Part shown: positions 8,007-18,140 of the stretch, piece after piece | Numbering within the stretch: position 1 is the first letter of the stretch | How the letters are laid out: each line of letters opens with the position of its first letter | Source: Ralstonia condita | Lineage (GTDB): Bacteria > Pseudomonadota > Gammaproteobacteria > Burkholderiales > Burkholderiaceae | Length of the DNA stretch: 64,000 bases | Direction: 5' to 3' | Assembly: GCF_958405655.1 (NCBI RefSeq) | Contig: NZ_CATYWO010000008.1 | Coordinates: 55,501-119,500, forward strand | The notes under the pieces: generated by a model | What the model was told of the DNA's origin: nothing | Databases searched by the model: none | Seen by the model: only the letters and a program-made list of their open reading frames with translations | Program-made: the position numbers and the translations under genes

Positions 8007-9077
8007 ATGGCGCGACGCTCCCGACCGCTTCGTCTCCGTGATGTGCGCCAGCGCGGCGCGGCCATCATCACCGCGCTGCTGGTGGTCACGCTGGCGGTGG
8101 TGATCGTCTCGGGCATGCTGTGGCGCCAGCAGGTGGAGATCCGCGCGGTGGAAAACCAGCGCCTGAAAGCGCAGGCCACGTGGATCGCGCGGGCAGGTAT
8201 CGACTGGGCCCGCCTCATCCTGCGCGACGACCAGCGCCGCACCGGCGCCGTCGACCATCTCGGCGAGATCTGGGCGGTGCCGATCCAGGAAACCAAGCTG
8301 TCGGACTTCCTCGGCAGTTCGCTGCGCACAGACACCGCGGGCGAGGAGTCGTACCTGTCGGGCCGCATCTTCGATGCCCAGGCACGCTTCAACCTGATGA
8401 ATCTGCTACGGACGCGGACGCTGGGCACGCGCACCATCGTTGCCGGTCGCGACAAAGGCGGCATCAAGGCCTACGGACTGCTGTTGCAATCGCTCAACAT
8501 CGACCCGAGCCTGGCCGACGTCACGGCAAGCTATCTGGCGCAGATGCTGGGCGGCTTCCAGTCGCTCGACGCCAGCCAGGGCGGCCAGCCAGGCAGTGAC
8601 GAAGGCGCGGGCAGCGGCAATGGCGGCAACGGGCCCCGCCCGCTGGATGACGTCGACAGCCTGCTGACCATCCCCGGCTACACGGCGGACATGATCGCCA
8701 AGCTGCGCCCCTACGTGATCGTCCTGCCCACCCGCACCCAGATCAACGCCAACACCGCCAGCGCCGAAGTGCTGGCCGCCGTCATCCCCAACCTGAGCCT
8801 GGACCGCGCACGCGCGCTGGTGCAGGCCCGCGACCGCGCCTACTTCCGCAACATCGGCGATGTCACCAACCAGCTGCGCGGCGTCGCACCGGGGGCCGAC
8901 AGCACCGCTGCCGCCAACCTGCTCGACGTGCAGACGCACTACTTCCTGGTCTACGGCATGGCGCGCCACGAGCGTGCCCAGATCGGTGAAGTGGCGCTTG
9001 TTTCACGTGGCGATCCGGTCAACAATAATGCGACCCGTATCGTCTGGGTACGCCGCACGGACGGCATACCGTCATGA
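8007..9077 (+). CDS. gspK: Type II secretion tip pseudopilin GspK
   Basis: GspK (356 aa) caps the pseudopilus. Its N-terminus has a prepilin-like site (RQRG|AAIITALLVVTLAVVIVS) that lacks the Glu5 found in the other pseudopilins, as is normal for GspK. Two helical SAM-like regions follow, with signatures IFDAQARFNLMNL, LLTIPGYTADMIAKLRPYV and INANTASAEVLAAVIPNL. A Gly/Ser/Asn-rich insertion near residues 190-212 is a likely surface loop. It starts one base after gspJ. Confidence 0.93.
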   Translation: MARRSRPLRLRDVRQRGAAIITALLVVTLAVVIVSGMLWRQQVEIRAVENQRLKAQATWIARAGIDWARLILRDDQRRTGAVDHLGEIWAVPIQETKLSDFLGSSLRTDTAGEESYLSGRIFDAQARFNLMNLLRTRTLGTRTIVAGRDKGGIKAYGLLLQSLNIDPSLADVTASYLAQMLGGFQSLDASQGGQPGSDEGAGSGNGGNGPRPLDDVDSLLTIPGYTADMIAKLRPYVIVLPTRTQINANTASAEVLAAVIPNLSLDRARALVQARDRAYFRNIGDVTNQLRGVAPGADSTAAANLLDVQTHYFLVYGMARHERAQIGEVALVSRGDPVNNNATRIVWVRRTDGIPS

Positions 9078-9237
9078 CGGCGCGGCCATATCCTCCAACA
9101 GGCGTAGGCGTCGCTTGTAGACAGACCCAGGCCTTCGCCGTATTGTCATCCGCATCGTTCAGCATCGCGGGTTTTGCGCGATACGGCGGCTCCGTTGGTA
9201 CCTCGCATCCCAGTTCTCAAATCAATCGAGGAGCGGT

Positions 9238-10653
9238 TTGACGACCTCCCTGTACGTGCGCCTGCCGCACCGGCCCATTCAATCGCCCGAGCGCTGGTCG
9301 GCGGGCGCACTAGCCTCCGTGCCCTTCGCACTGGTGCGCGAGGAAGGCGCGCAAGGGCCCCAGCGCATCGTGCGCGAGGGCACGTCGCGCCCTGACGACC
9401 TGCCGGCAGCCGACCGCCTGATCCTGCTACTGCCGGCCGCCGACGTGCTGCTGGTCCCCGCCAACGTGCCCCCCCTGGCCCTGCCCAAGCTGCGCCTGGC
9501 GCTGCCCAACCTGGTGGAAGACCGCCTCGTGCAGGACGCCCAGCAATGCCATATCGCCCTGGGCCCGCGCCTGACTGCCGCACCCGCACGCGGCTGGCGC
9601 GCCCGGGAACCGCAGTCGCGCGCGCTGATGGTGGCCGATCGCGCATGGGTACGCTTCATCCTCGACACCTTCGGGGCGCACAGGCACCGCGCATGTCATC
9701 TAGTGCCTGCGCAGCTTTGCCTGCCGTTTGAAACGCCTGCGGCGCTTGCGCCTCGCGTGGAGGCCGCCACCGAGGCAGAGCGCGCCGAGCCGTCGCTCGA
9801 TGCGCCTGCTGAACCCGCGGCCACGGAAGCCGCCTCGGCTGGCCTTGCGCCAGCCACCATTGCGCTCGACGCCGCACCGCCGTCCGACCCAGACGCCCCC
9901 GCTGCCGTCGACATCACCGTACGCATCGGCCCCGCCGGTGGCTACGGCCTGCGGCTGATGCCTGCCAACGTCGCCAGCTGGCTGGCCATTGCGCCGGCCC
10001 CTGCCACGCTGATGGTGTCGCCCGCACTGCGCGAACTGGCGCCCAGCCTGTCGGCCGACCCCGCTGCCGCCGCACTCGACTGGACGGCCTGGGCTGCCGG
10101 GGCGCGCGCCGCGCTCGCGTCGGGTGAAGCCGATCTGTGCCAGTTTGATTTCGCCAACGGCGGCATGGCCAGCGTGGACTGGCGCCGCTGGCGCCTGCCG
10201 ATCGCGCTGGCGGCGCTGATCGTGGTCGTGCAGCTCATCGGCATGAACGCACGCTGGCTCACGCTGCGCGCCGAGCAAAAGCGGCTCGACGCGGCCATGC
10301 GGACGCAGCTGCAAACCGCCTTCCCGAATACGCCGGTGATTCTCGACCCGCCCGCGCAGATGCGCCGCCAGGTCGAGCAGCTTCGTCTGGCGGCCGGAAA
10401 ATCCGCGCCGGAAGATTTCCTGCCGCTGGCCGATCGATTTGCCCAGGCCGCCACGGGGCTTGCGCCCGATGCGCTGCTCGCGCTCGACTACCACGGCCGC
10501 GCGCTGACCGTGACGCTCAAGGACGGCACCGACACCAGCGCCCTGCGCACCGCCGCCCGCAACGTCGGCCTGAACATGGACACCGCCGAGGCGCCGCGCG
10601 GCGCAGAAGCAACCGTACCCGGCTCGCGCTGGACGGTCACCATCGCCCAATAA
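9238..10653 (+). CDS. gspL: Type II secretion inner-membrane protein GspL
   Basis: GspL (471 aa) anchors the ATPase GspE to the membrane. The N-terminal half is the cytoplasmic actin-like domain. One transmembrane helix lies near residues 320-340 (IALAALIVVVQLIGM), and a small periplasmic ferredoxin-like domain follows. A TTG start at 9238 is chosen, because GAGGAG precedes it by 4 nt and the protein begins in the family-like MTTSLYVRLPH. An Ala/Pro/Glu-rich insertion near residues 170-220 is longer than I expect for the family. A 160-bp gap separates it from gspK. Confidence 0.9.
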   Translation: MTTSLYVRLPHRPIQSPERWSAGALASVPFALVREEGAQGPQRIVREGTSRPDDLPAADRLILLLPAADVLLVPANVPPLALPKLRLALPNLVEDRLVQDAQQCHIALGPRLTAAPARGWRAREPQSRALMVADRAWVRFILDTFGAHRHRACHLVPAQLCLPFETPAALAPRVEAATEAERAEPSLDAPAEPAATEAASAGLAPATIALDAAPPSDPDAPAAVDITVRIGPAGGYGLRLMPANVASWLAIAPAPATLMVSPALRELAPSLSADPAAAALDWTAWAAGARAALASGEADLCQFDFANGGMASVDWRRWRLPIALAALIVVVQLIGMNARWLTLRAEQKRLDAAMRTQLQTAFPNTPVILDPPAQMRRQVEQLRLAAGKSAPEDFLPLADRFAQAATGLAPDALLALDYHGRALTVTLKDGTDTSALRTAARNVGLNMDTAEAPRGAEATVPGSRWTVTIAQ

Positions 10654-10663
10654 CGACGACGCC

Positions 10664-11236
10664 ATGGCGACTTCCCCCTCCTCCGCTTCCGGCGCATCCG
10701 CCTCTCGCCGCCTGCCGCGCTTTGGCGTGCCAGACCCCGTGCGCGACGCAGCCACCACGTTCTGGATGCAGCGCGAACCTCGTGAACGCCGCATCCTGGC
10801 TGGCGGCGGCGTGATCCTGCTGCTCGTCATCCTGTATCTCCTGCTATGGGAGCCCGCCTTCGAAGGCCAGCGCCGTATCGAAAAGGCCCTGCCGCAAATG
10901 CGTAGCCAACTGGCCGAAATGGAGACGCTGGGCCAGGAAGCGCGCGGACTCTCCGCCATCGCCGCCGCCCCGGTGCCGCATGGCGCCGAGCTGCAACAGG
11001 CGCTCACGACCAGCCTCAGCAACCACGGCCTGAAAGCCATGCGCATGGCCCTGTCGGGTGAGAGCGTGCAGGTGCAGCTGGACAAGGTGCCATTCGGCGC
11101 GGTGGCCGAGTGGCTGCAGGAAGTCAGGCAGGCCCAGCGCATGAAGGTGATCGACGCGAACATCAAGTACGTCGGCGCCACCGCCCTGGTCAACGTGACG
11201 GCGACGCTGCAAGGCCCCGCCGCCTCAGGCCACTGA
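10664..11236 (+). CDS. gspM: Type II secretion inner-membrane protein GspM
   Basis: GspM (190 aa) has a cytoplasmic Ser/Ala-rich N-terminus, one transmembrane helix near residues 46-63 (GGGVILLLVILYLLLWEP) and a periplasmic ferredoxin-like domain. The family pattern WLQEVRQAQRMKVIDANI is present. It pairs with GspL in the platform and lies 10 bp behind it. Confidence 0.9.
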   Translation: MATSPSSASGASASRRLPRFGVPDPVRDAATTFWMQREPRERRILAGGGVILLLVILYLLLWEPAFEGQRRIEKALPQMRSQLAEMETLGQEARGLSAIAAAPVPHGAELQQALTTSLSNHGLKAMRMALSGESVQVQLDKVPFGAVAEWLQEVRQAQRMKVIDANIKYVGATALVNVTATLQGPAASGH

Positions 11237-11253
11237 CGGATCGCCCCGTGCCA

Positions 11254-12096
11254 ATGGGAATCGAATCTCTGCCACCGCTGCGCATCCGCCGCCGCGCCGA
11301 TGCCGACGAGCGCGCGAGCCTCGGCTGGCGCGTGCTCTGGTGTGTCGTCGCGCTGTTGGCCGTGGCGGCGACGCTGATTTCACAGTATCCGGCCGCATGG
11401 GCCGCGGAGCGCATTGCGCAGGCCACCGGGCGGCGTGTCTTGCTGGCCGACAGCCAGGGCAGCATCTGGCATGGCAGCGCCACGCTGGCGCTCACGGCAG
11501 GCAATGGCGGCGCAGATGCGACCGTGCTGCCCGGACGGCTGTCGTGGTCGATCGACATGCTGCCCCTGCTCACCGGCACCCTGCGCGCGCACATCGCGCA
11601 CGACCACGCACTGGAGCAGCCGGTCGCGCTGACGCTGACGCCAGGGCACTGGCAGGCGGAGCCCGGTGCGGTCAGGCTGCCGGCCTCGCTGCTGGAGGGC
11701 ATTGGCGCGCCGTTCAATACGCTCAAGCTCGACGGCCGGCTGCGTGCGAGGTGGACGCCCCTGTCGGGCGAATTCGGACGCGGCAAGGGGCGTCCGGACA
11801 CGGTCCAGGGCGCGCTGACCGTCACGCTTGAGCAGGTATCATCCAGCCTCAGCCGGGTGCGGCCGCTGGGCAGCTACCAGACCGTCGTGTCGTTTGGCGG
11901 CGCGGCCGGCGGCCCTGTGCAACTGGCACTGTCCACGCTGGCGGGGCCGCTGACGCTGCAGGGTCAGGGCACCCTCGGCCAGGGCGCACATTTTGACGGC
12001 GTGGCCAGCGCCACGCCGGCGTCGGAACCGCAATTGATCGGCCTGTTGAGCCTGCTCGGCCCGCGTGACGGGTCGCACTATCGACTACGCTTTTGA
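11254..12096 (+). CDS. gspN: Type II secretion protein GspN
   Basis: The product (280 aa) has an N-terminal transmembrane helix (VLWCVVALLAVAATLIS, near residues 28-45) and a periplasmic domain typical of GspN, with QGSIWHGSATLAL near residue 69. A GTG at 11248 is an alternative start. GspN is found only in some T2SS loci and its exact role is not settled. The 3' end runs close to gspD with a short overlap of reading frames. Confidence 0.85.
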   Translation: MGIESLPPLRIRRRADADERASLGWRVLWCVVALLAVAATLISQYPAAWAAERIAQATGRRVLLADSQGSIWHGSATLALTAGNGGADATVLPGRLSWSIDMLPLLTGTLRAHIAHDHALEQPVALTLTPGHWQAEPGAVRLPASLLEGIGAPFNTLKLDGRLRARWTPLSGEFGRGKGRPDTVQGALTVTLEQVSSSLSRVRPLGSYQTVVSFGGAAGGPVQLALSTLAGPLTLQGQGTLGQGAHFDGVASATPASEPQLIGLLSLLGPRDGSHYRLRF

Positions 12097-12133
12097 TTCC
12101 CAAGCCGGCGCGCGAGCCAGCGTGCCGACAACC

Positions 12134-14554
12134 ATGAACGAGACCATGCACAACGCCTCTTCCCGACTCACCGTTCGCGCCATCGTCCTGGCATGCTGCG
12201 CAACAATGGTGGCCGGCTCGATGCCCGTCTACGCTGCCCCGCCGGCATCTGCCGCGTCTAGCCAGAATGGCAATCCGGGCGATGAGGTCTCGCTCAACTT
12301 CGTCAATGCCGACCTGGATTCCGTGGTCAAGGCCGTGGGCCAGGCGACCGGGAAGAACTTCATCGTCGACCCGCGCGTCAAGGGCACCGTCAACCTCGTC
12401 ACCGAAAAGCCGGTGACGCGCGCGCAGGCGCTGGAATCGCTGGGCTCGATCCTGCGCATGCAGGGCTACGCGATTGTCGAGGGCAACGGCTTTACCAAGG
12501 TCGTGCCCGAGGCCGACGCCAAGCTGCAGGGCTCGCCCACCTCGGTGGGCTACGCGGGCAGCCGCGGCGGCGAGCAGGTCGTCACGCAGGTCTTCCGCCT
12601 GCAGCATGAGTCGGCCAACAACCTCGTGCCGGTGCTGCGCCCGATGATCGCGCCCAACAACACGATCACCGCCTACCCGGCCAACAACACGCTGGTCATT
12701 ACCGATTACGCCGACAACCTGCGCCGCATCGGCCGCATCATCGCCTCGATCGACACCCCGGCCGCCGGCGAGACGGAGCTGATTCCGCTGAAGAACGCCG
12801 TGGCCATCGACGCGGCCGCCACGCTGCAGAAGCTGCTCGACCCGTCGGCTGGTGGCGTGGGCGGTGCGGGCGCCGGCGCCGCATTGTCCGACCCGAGCCT
12901 GCGCACTGCGATCGTGGCCGAGCCGCGCTCGAACAGCGTGATGATCCGCGCCTCGAGCGCAGCACGCCTCGCACAAGCCAAGCAACTGATCGCCAAGCTG
13001 GATGTGCCGGCCGCACGCCCGGGCAACATCTGGGTGGTGCCGCTCAAGAACGCCAACGCGGTGCAGCTGGCGACCACCCTGCGCGCCATCGTGGCGGCCG
13101 ACGCCACCCTGTCGGCATCGCAGTCCAGCGGCCCGGGCGGCCAGAGCGCCTCGCAAGGGGCCACCTCCCAGCCCGCCAGTGGCACGACGGGCTCGCAGTC
13201 GAGCCAGAACACGCAGTCCACCAACTACGGCGGCGGTTCCGGCTCGGGCAGCGGCATGGGCAGCGGCAACTCGTCATTCCGGGCGTCGTTCGGGCAGAGC
13301 AACACGCCCACCACGGGCGGCATCATCCAGGCCGATCCGGCCACCAACGCGCTCATCATCACCGCCAGCGAACCGGTCTACCGCAACCTGCGCGCCGTGA
13401 TTGACGATCTGGACGCCCGCCGGGCGCAGGTCTACATCGAATCGATGATCGTTGAAGTCACGTCCGACAAGGCCTCGCAGCTCGGCATCCAGTGGATGGT
13501 CGGCGCGGGTGGACCGAACACCTACGGCTTTGGCGGCACGAACTTCGGCAGTGGCGCCGGCAACATCCTGAACCTCGGGGCCATTGCCGCCACCGTAGGC
13601 ACCGGCGGCATCGGCAGTACGGCCGCGCAAACCGCCATCGGCACCATCACGGGCAGCAATGTGTCCGGGCTGAATGGCGGCAACTTCGGCGTCTTCAACA
13701 AAGCCACGGGCCTCGGGGCGATCCTGTCGGCGCTCGGCTCGGACGGCTCGGTCAACGTGCTCTCCACACCCAACCTGATCACGCTGGACAACGAGGAAGC
13801 CAAGATCCTCATCGGCCAGAACGTGCCGATCACCACCGGCTCGTATGCGCAGACCGGCAGCGCGGCGTCGGTCACGCCGTTCCAGACGTTCGATCGCAAG
13901 GACGTGGGTATCACGCTGCGCGTGAAGCCGCAGATCACCGACGGGGGGCTGGTGAAGATGCAGATCTTCCAGGAGTCGTCGGCGGTGGTGAACGGCACGC
14001 AGAACGCCGTGCAGGGGCCGACGACCAACGTGCGGTCGATCGAAACCAACGTGCTGGCCAACGACGGCCAGATCGTCGTGCTCGGCGGCCTGCTGGAAGA
14101 CAACTACCAGGACGGCGAGCAGAAGGTGCCGGGCCTGGGCGACATTCCCATCCTGGGCGCGCTGTTCCGCTCCGAGACCAAGCAGCGCAAGAAGACCAAC
14201 CTCCTGGTATTCCTGCGTCCGATCATCCTGCGCACGGCCGAGGCCACAGGTGCGCTGTCGGACAACCGCTACAACTACATGCGCGACACGCAGCAGGGCT
14301 TTGTCTCGCCCAACGTGCTGCCGACCACCTCCGACAAGGACACGCCGGTGCTGCCCTCGCCCGAGACCGTGCGCCCCGCCGTCAATTACGGCGATGTGAG
14401 CGTCGTGCCGCAAGGCACGCCGGGCGTGCAGGTGCCCCCTGGCGCCCCGATGCCGATGCCGCAGGGCACCACCCGCAGCCAGCCGCGCCTGCAGAACTTC
14501 GCGCCGCCCATCTCGGGCGGCTACGATGCCAACGCACCGCGCAACGGCGGCTGA
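12134..14554 (+). CDS. gspD: Type II secretion outer-membrane secretin GspD
   Basis: GspD (806 aa from 12134) forms the outer-membrane channel. It shows a signal peptide ending near VYAAPP, then the N0 domain (SLNFVNADLDSVVKAVGQAT), three N-domains of which N3 holds a Gly/Ser/Gln-rich insertion near residues 335-390, and a C-terminal secretin domain (NVPITTGSY, VGITLRVKPQITDGG, NVLANDGQIVVLGGLLED). The last 80 residues are Pro/Gln-rich. No pilotin gene is adjacent. The ATG at 12146 is an alternative start. Confidence 0.95.
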   Translation: MNETMHNASSRLTVRAIVLACCATMVAGSMPVYAAPPASAASSQNGNPGDEVSLNFVNADLDSVVKAVGQATGKNFIVDPRVKGTVNLVTEKPVTRAQALESLGSILRMQGYAIVEGNGFTKVVPEADAKLQGSPTSVGYAGSRGGEQVVTQVFRLQHESANNLVPVLRPMIAPNNTITAYPANNTLVITDYADNLRRIGRIIASIDTPAAGETELIPLKNAVAIDAAATLQKLLDPSAGGVGGAGAGAALSDPSLRTAIVAEPRSNSVMIRASSAARLAQAKQLIAKLDVPAARPGNIWVVPLKNANAVQLATTLRAIVAADATLSASQSSGPGGQSASQGATSQPASGTTGSQSSQNTQSTNYGGGSGSGSGMGSGNSSFRASFGQSNTPTTGGIIQADPATNALIITASEPVYRNLRAVIDDLDARRAQVYIESMIVEVTSDKASQLGIQWMVGAGGPNTYGFGGTNFGSGAGNILNLGAIAATVGTGGIGSTAAQTAIGTITGSNVSGLNGGNFGVFNKATGLGAILSALGSDGSVNVLSTPNLITLDNEEAKILIGQNVPITTGSYAQTGSAASVTPFQTFDRKDVGITLRVKPQITDGGLVKMQIFQESSAVVNGTQNAVQGPTTNVRSIETNVLANDGQIVVLGGLLEDNYQDGEQKVPGLGDIPILGALFRSETKQRKKTNLLVFLRPIILRTAEATGALSDNRYNYMRDTQQGFVSPNVLPTTSDKDTPVLPSPETVRPAVNYGDVSVVPQGTPGVQVPPGAPMPMPQGTTRSQPRLQNFAPPISGGYDANAPRNGG

Positions 14555-14582
14555 CGCGACGTGGGCCGCGAAGGATAGAACC

Positions 14583-16139
14583 ATGGCAACCCAAGCTCCC
14601 ACCACCGACGCCCGCACGCTGGAGCCGCCCTCGCAGTCGGCCGTGCGGCTGGTGCCGTACGCCTTTGCACGGGACGCCAAGCTGCTCGTCGCCCGGCAGG
14701 ACATCGATACGCTCGAAGTGTGGGTCTGCCCGGAAACGTCGCGCACGGCACTGGCCGAACTCGGCCGCGTGTTCGGCGCGCTGCAGCTCGTGACGCTCGA
14801 CACGGCAGCACTGTCTACCGCCACGCAGACGGCCTACAACGCGCAGGACGGCAGCGCCGCCCAGGTGGTGGGCGAAGTGGAAGGCGAAGTCGACCTCTCG
14901 CGCCTGATGCAGGACATCCCTGCCGTGGAAGACCTGCTCGAGTCCGAAGACGACGCACCGATCATCCGCATGATCAACGCGCTGCTCACGCAGGCCGCGC
15001 GCGAAGGTGCATCGGATATCCACATCGAGCCGTTCGAGAATGCCTCCGTCGTGCGCTTCCGGGTGGACGGCACGCTGCGCGACGTCGTGCGCCCCAAGAA
15101 GGCGCTGCACGGCGCGCTCATTTCGCGCATCAAGATCATGGCGCAGCTCGACATTGCCGAGAAACGCCTGCCGCAGGATGGCCGCATCACGTTGCGCGTG
15201 GGCGGCCGCCCCGTGGACGTGCGTGTGAGCACCCTGCCCACCGGCCACGGCGAGCGCGCAGTGCTGCGTCTGCTCGACAAGGAAGCCGGCCGGCTCGATC
15301 TCGGCAAGCTCGGCATGGGCGCCGGCACGCTGGCGCGCTTTGACCACCTGATCAACCAGCCGCACGGCATCGTGCTCGTCACCGGCCCGACGGGTTCAGG
15401 TAAGACGACCACGCTGTACGCGGCGCTGTCGCGGCTCGATTCCGCTTCCACCAACATCATGACGGTGGAAGACCCGATCGAATACGACCTCGACGGCATT
15501 GGCCAGACGCAGGTCAACCCGAAGATCGACATGACGTTCGCCAAGGCCCTGCGCGCCATCCTGCGCCAGGACCCGGACGTGGTGATGATCGGGGAAATCC
15601 GCGACCTGGAAACCGCGCAGATTGCCGTGCAGGCCTCGCTGACGGGCCACCTGGTGCTGGCGACGCTGCACACGAACGATTCGGCCTCCGCCGTGACGCG
15701 CCTGATCGACATGGGGATCGAACCGTTCCTGCTGTCGTCGTCGCTGCTGGGTGTGCTGGCGCAGCGGCTGGTACGCCGCCTGTGCGTGCATTGCCGCCGC
15801 GAAGAAGTGCTCGAACTCACGCCTGCCGAGGTGGAAGCCGTGGCCGGCACGCTAGTTGCCGATGGCGTGGCACCCGCCGCACCGGCACGCAAATCGGTGT
15901 GGCACCACGTCGGCTGCGACCGTTGCAACCAATCCGGCTATCAGGGCCGCACTGGCGTGTACGAGCTGCTGACCGTCACGCCCGAGATCCAGACGATGAT
16001 CCACCGCCAGGCCGCTGAATCCGAGATCAAGGCGTTCGCCATCGGGCAGGGTATGCAGACCATGCGCATGGATGCACAGCGCTGGATCGACACGGGCGCC
16101 ACGTCGCTGGAAGAAGTGCTGCGAGTCACACGTGACTAA
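14583..16139 (+). CDS. gspE: Type II secretion ATPase GspE
   Basis: GspE (518 aa) is the cytoplasmic hexameric ATPase that drives pseudopilus assembly. Walker A is GPTGSGKTTT (residues about 266-275). The Asp box, Walker B and His box are also visible (IMTVEDPIEYDLDGIGQTQ, ILRQDPDVVMIGEIRD, LTGHLVLATLHTND). A four-cysteine zinc module has its pairs CVHC and CDRC near residues 401 and 445. It follows gspD after 28 bp and precedes gspF by 22 bp. Confidence 0.96.
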   Translation: MATQAPTTDARTLEPPSQSAVRLVPYAFARDAKLLVARQDIDTLEVWVCPETSRTALAELGRVFGALQLVTLDTAALSTATQTAYNAQDGSAAQVVGEVEGEVDLSRLMQDIPAVEDLLESEDDAPIIRMINALLTQAAREGASDIHIEPFENASVVRFRVDGTLRDVVRPKKALHGALISRIKIMAQLDIAEKRLPQDGRITLRVGGRPVDVRVSTLPTGHGERAVLRLLDKEAGRLDLGKLGMGAGTLARFDHLINQPHGIVLVTGPTGSGKTTTLYAALSRLDSASTNIMTVEDPIEYDLDGIGQTQVNPKIDMTFAKALRAILRQDPDVVMIGEIRDLETAQIAVQASLTGHLVLATLHTNDSASAVTRLIDMGIEPFLLSSSLLGVLAQRLVRRLCVHCRREEVLELTPAEVEAVAGTLVADGVAPAAPARKSVWHHVGCDRCNQSGYQGRTGVYELLTVTPEIQTMIHRQAAESEIKAFAIGQGMQTMRMDAQRWIDTGATSLEEVLRVTRD

Positions 16140-16161
16140 GCCGCGATTACACGAATAGCGC

Positions 16162-17373
16162 ATGCCAGCCTTCCGCTACGAAGCCGCCGACGCCACCGGC
16201 AAGACCGACAAGGGTGTCATCGAAGCCGACAGCGCGCGTCAGGCGCGCACGCTGCTGCGTGCACGCGGGCTGACGCCGCTGCTGGTCGACGCGCTGGGCG
16301 CGCAGGCCACCAAGCGCGGCGGGTCGAGCTTCGGCAAGCGGCTCTCGGCGCAGGAAAACGCGCTTGTCACCCGTCAGCTCGCCAGCCTGCTGGTGGCGGG
16401 CCTGCCGCTCGATGAAGCGCTGGCCGCGCTGGCCGATCAGGCCGAACGCGCGTACGTCGGCGAACTGCTCGCGGCCATCCGCGCGGAAGTGGTGGGCGGC
16501 AGCTCGCTGTCGGTGGCGCTGGCGCAGCATCCGAAGGATTTTCCCGACATTTATCGCGCCCTCGTTTCAGCGGGCGAGCACTCCGGCAACCTCGGCCTCG
16601 TCCTCTCCCGCCTGGCCGACTACATCGAGAGCCGCAACGCGCTCACATCGAAGATCAAGCTGGCATTCACGTATCCGGCCATCGTCACGGTGGTGGCATT
16701 TGCGATCGTGATCTTTCTGCTGTCATATGTGGTGCCGCAGGTGGTCAGCGTGTTTGCCAACACCAAGCAAAAGCTGCCGACGCTCACGATCATCATGCTG
16801 TGGCTGTCGGATTTTGTGCGGAACTGGGGCTGGCTGGCAGCGATCGTGCTGGCGGCCATTGGCGTGCTGATCCGCAATCTGCTCAAGCAGCCGGCGTTGC
16901 GGTTGTCGTGGCACAAGTGGCTGCTGACAGCGCCGCTGTTCGGCAAGCTCGTTCGCGGTTACAACACAGCGCGCTTTGCCAGCACGCTGGCCATTCTGAC
17001 GAGTGCCGGCGTGCCGATCCTGCGCGGGCTGCAGGCCGCGGGCGAGACGTTGAACAATGTCGCGCTCAAGACCAATGTGGAGGATGCGTCCACGCGCGTG
17101 CGTGAGGGCACGTCGCTGGCGCGCGCGCTGGCGGCACAGAACCAGTTTCCGCCGGTGCTGGTCCACTTGATCCGCTCCGGCGAAGCAACCGGCAATCTGC
17201 CGGCGATGCTGGAGCGCGCGGCGCAGGGTGAAGCCCAGGAGCTGGAACGCCGTACGCTGTTCCTCACCGGCCTGCTCGAACCCGCGCTGATCCTGACGAT
17301 GGGCGTGGTGGTGCTGCTGATCGTGCTGGCGGTGCTGATGCCGATCATCGAAATCAATCAGCTGGTGCATTGA
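16162..17373 (+). CDS. gspF: Type II secretion inner-membrane platform protein GspF
   Basis: GspF (403 aa) is the polytopic platform protein. It has two repeated cytoplasmic T2SSF domains (GLPLDEALAALADQAER and GVPILRGLQAAGETLNN regions). Three transmembrane segments lie near residues 172-192, 220-240 and 375-396. It is the last gene of the gsp run. Its last 20 bases overlap the 3' end of the convergent oxidase gene, and no hairpin terminator was seen between them. Confidence 0.95.
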   Translation: MPAFRYEAADATGKTDKGVIEADSARQARTLLRARGLTPLLVDALGAQATKRGGSSFGKRLSAQENALVTRQLASLLVAGLPLDEALAALADQAERAYVGELLAAIRAEVVGGSSLSVALAQHPKDFPDIYRALVSAGEHSGNLGLVLSRLADYIESRNALTSKIKLAFTYPAIVTVVAFAIVIFLLSYVVPQVVSVFANTKQKLPTLTIIMLWLSDFVRNWGWLAAIVLAAIGVLIRNLLKQPALRLSWHKWLLTAPLFGKLVRGYNTARFASTLAILTSAGVPILRGLQAAGETLNNVALKTNVEDASTRVREGTSLARALAAQNQFPPVLVHLIRSGEATGNLPAMLERAAQGEAQELERRTLFLTGLLEPALILTMGVVVLLIVLAVLMPIIEINQLVH

Positions 17374-18049
17374 TGACCGCGCTGGCAACGGGGACGCGTG
17401 CGCTGTCCTGCCATTCCCGCACGTAGGCCGGCGTGCCAGCCGGTGCCGCATCCACCACGGGCGGCAATGGCAGCAATGCCATCGGCAATACGCCCGCCCA
17501 GACCGGCAGGTCGAGATCGTCGTCGTCATCCTTCGGGCCGCCAGTCCTGACCTTGCAGGCCGCCTCGTCGAGCGGGATGCGCAGTACGGTCGTCGCGGCC
17601 AGCTCCTTGGCGTTACCACGGCGCGCCTCCCGAGAGCGGCCGGGCGCCAGGATCTCCATGAACGCGTCAAGGGCCCGTGCCTTCTGGTCATCCGGCACAA
17701 CCTCGAACACCCCGTAGACGACCGCCGAGCGATAGTTCATCGAGTGGTTGAACGCCGAGCGCGCCAGCACGAGGCCATCCAGATGCGTGACCGTCACGCA
17801 CACCTGTGCGCCGCTGCCTGCCAGCCTGAGCATGCGGCTACCGTTAGCGCCGTGGATGTAGAGGTGATCGCCTTCCCGCCAGCATGCGGTGGGAATGCAA
17901 TGCACGCCATGCCCATCGGCAAAGGCGACGTGACAGACGAAGGCTGCGTCGAGGATGGCGTGCAGCGTCGGCCCATCGTAATGGCCGCGCTGGGCGACGC
18001 GCCGCACGCGTGTACGGTCGGTGGATGGCGTGGCTTCGATGGTGGACAT
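17354..18049 (-). CDS. Pyridoxamine 5'-phosphate oxidase-like, flavin-nucleotide-binding protein
   Basis: This 231-residue protein has the split-barrel flavin fold of the PNPOx-like/NimA group: HAILDAAFVCHVAFADGHG, CIPTACWREGDHLYIHGANG and CVTVTHLDGLVLARSAFNHSMNYRSAVVYG. It probably binds FMN and acts on small molecules, but the substrate is not evident. The start at 18049 has a GGAG upstream. It is divergent from a MocR regulator across about 90 bp, a common pairing that suggests control by PLP status. The C-terminus overlaps the end of gspF. Confidence 0.8.
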   Translation of the reverse strand: MSTIEATPSTDRTRVRRVAQRGHYDGPTLHAILDAAFVCHVAFADGHGVHCIPTACWREGDHLYIHGANGSRMLRLAGSGAQVCVTVTHLDGLVLARSAFNHSMNYRSAVVYGVFEVVPDDQKARALDAFMEILAPGRSREARRGNAKELAATTVLRIPLDEAACKVRTGGPKDDDDDLDLPVWAGVLPMALLPLPPVVDAAPAGTPAYVREWQDSARVPVASAVINAPAD

Positions 18050-18140
18050 GCAAGGCTCCAGCGGGCGATCGATGTGCCGACGATAAAAAATCCGTGGCAC
18101 CATGCGTAGACCCACAGAAATCCCCAACCTTGGAGCCACG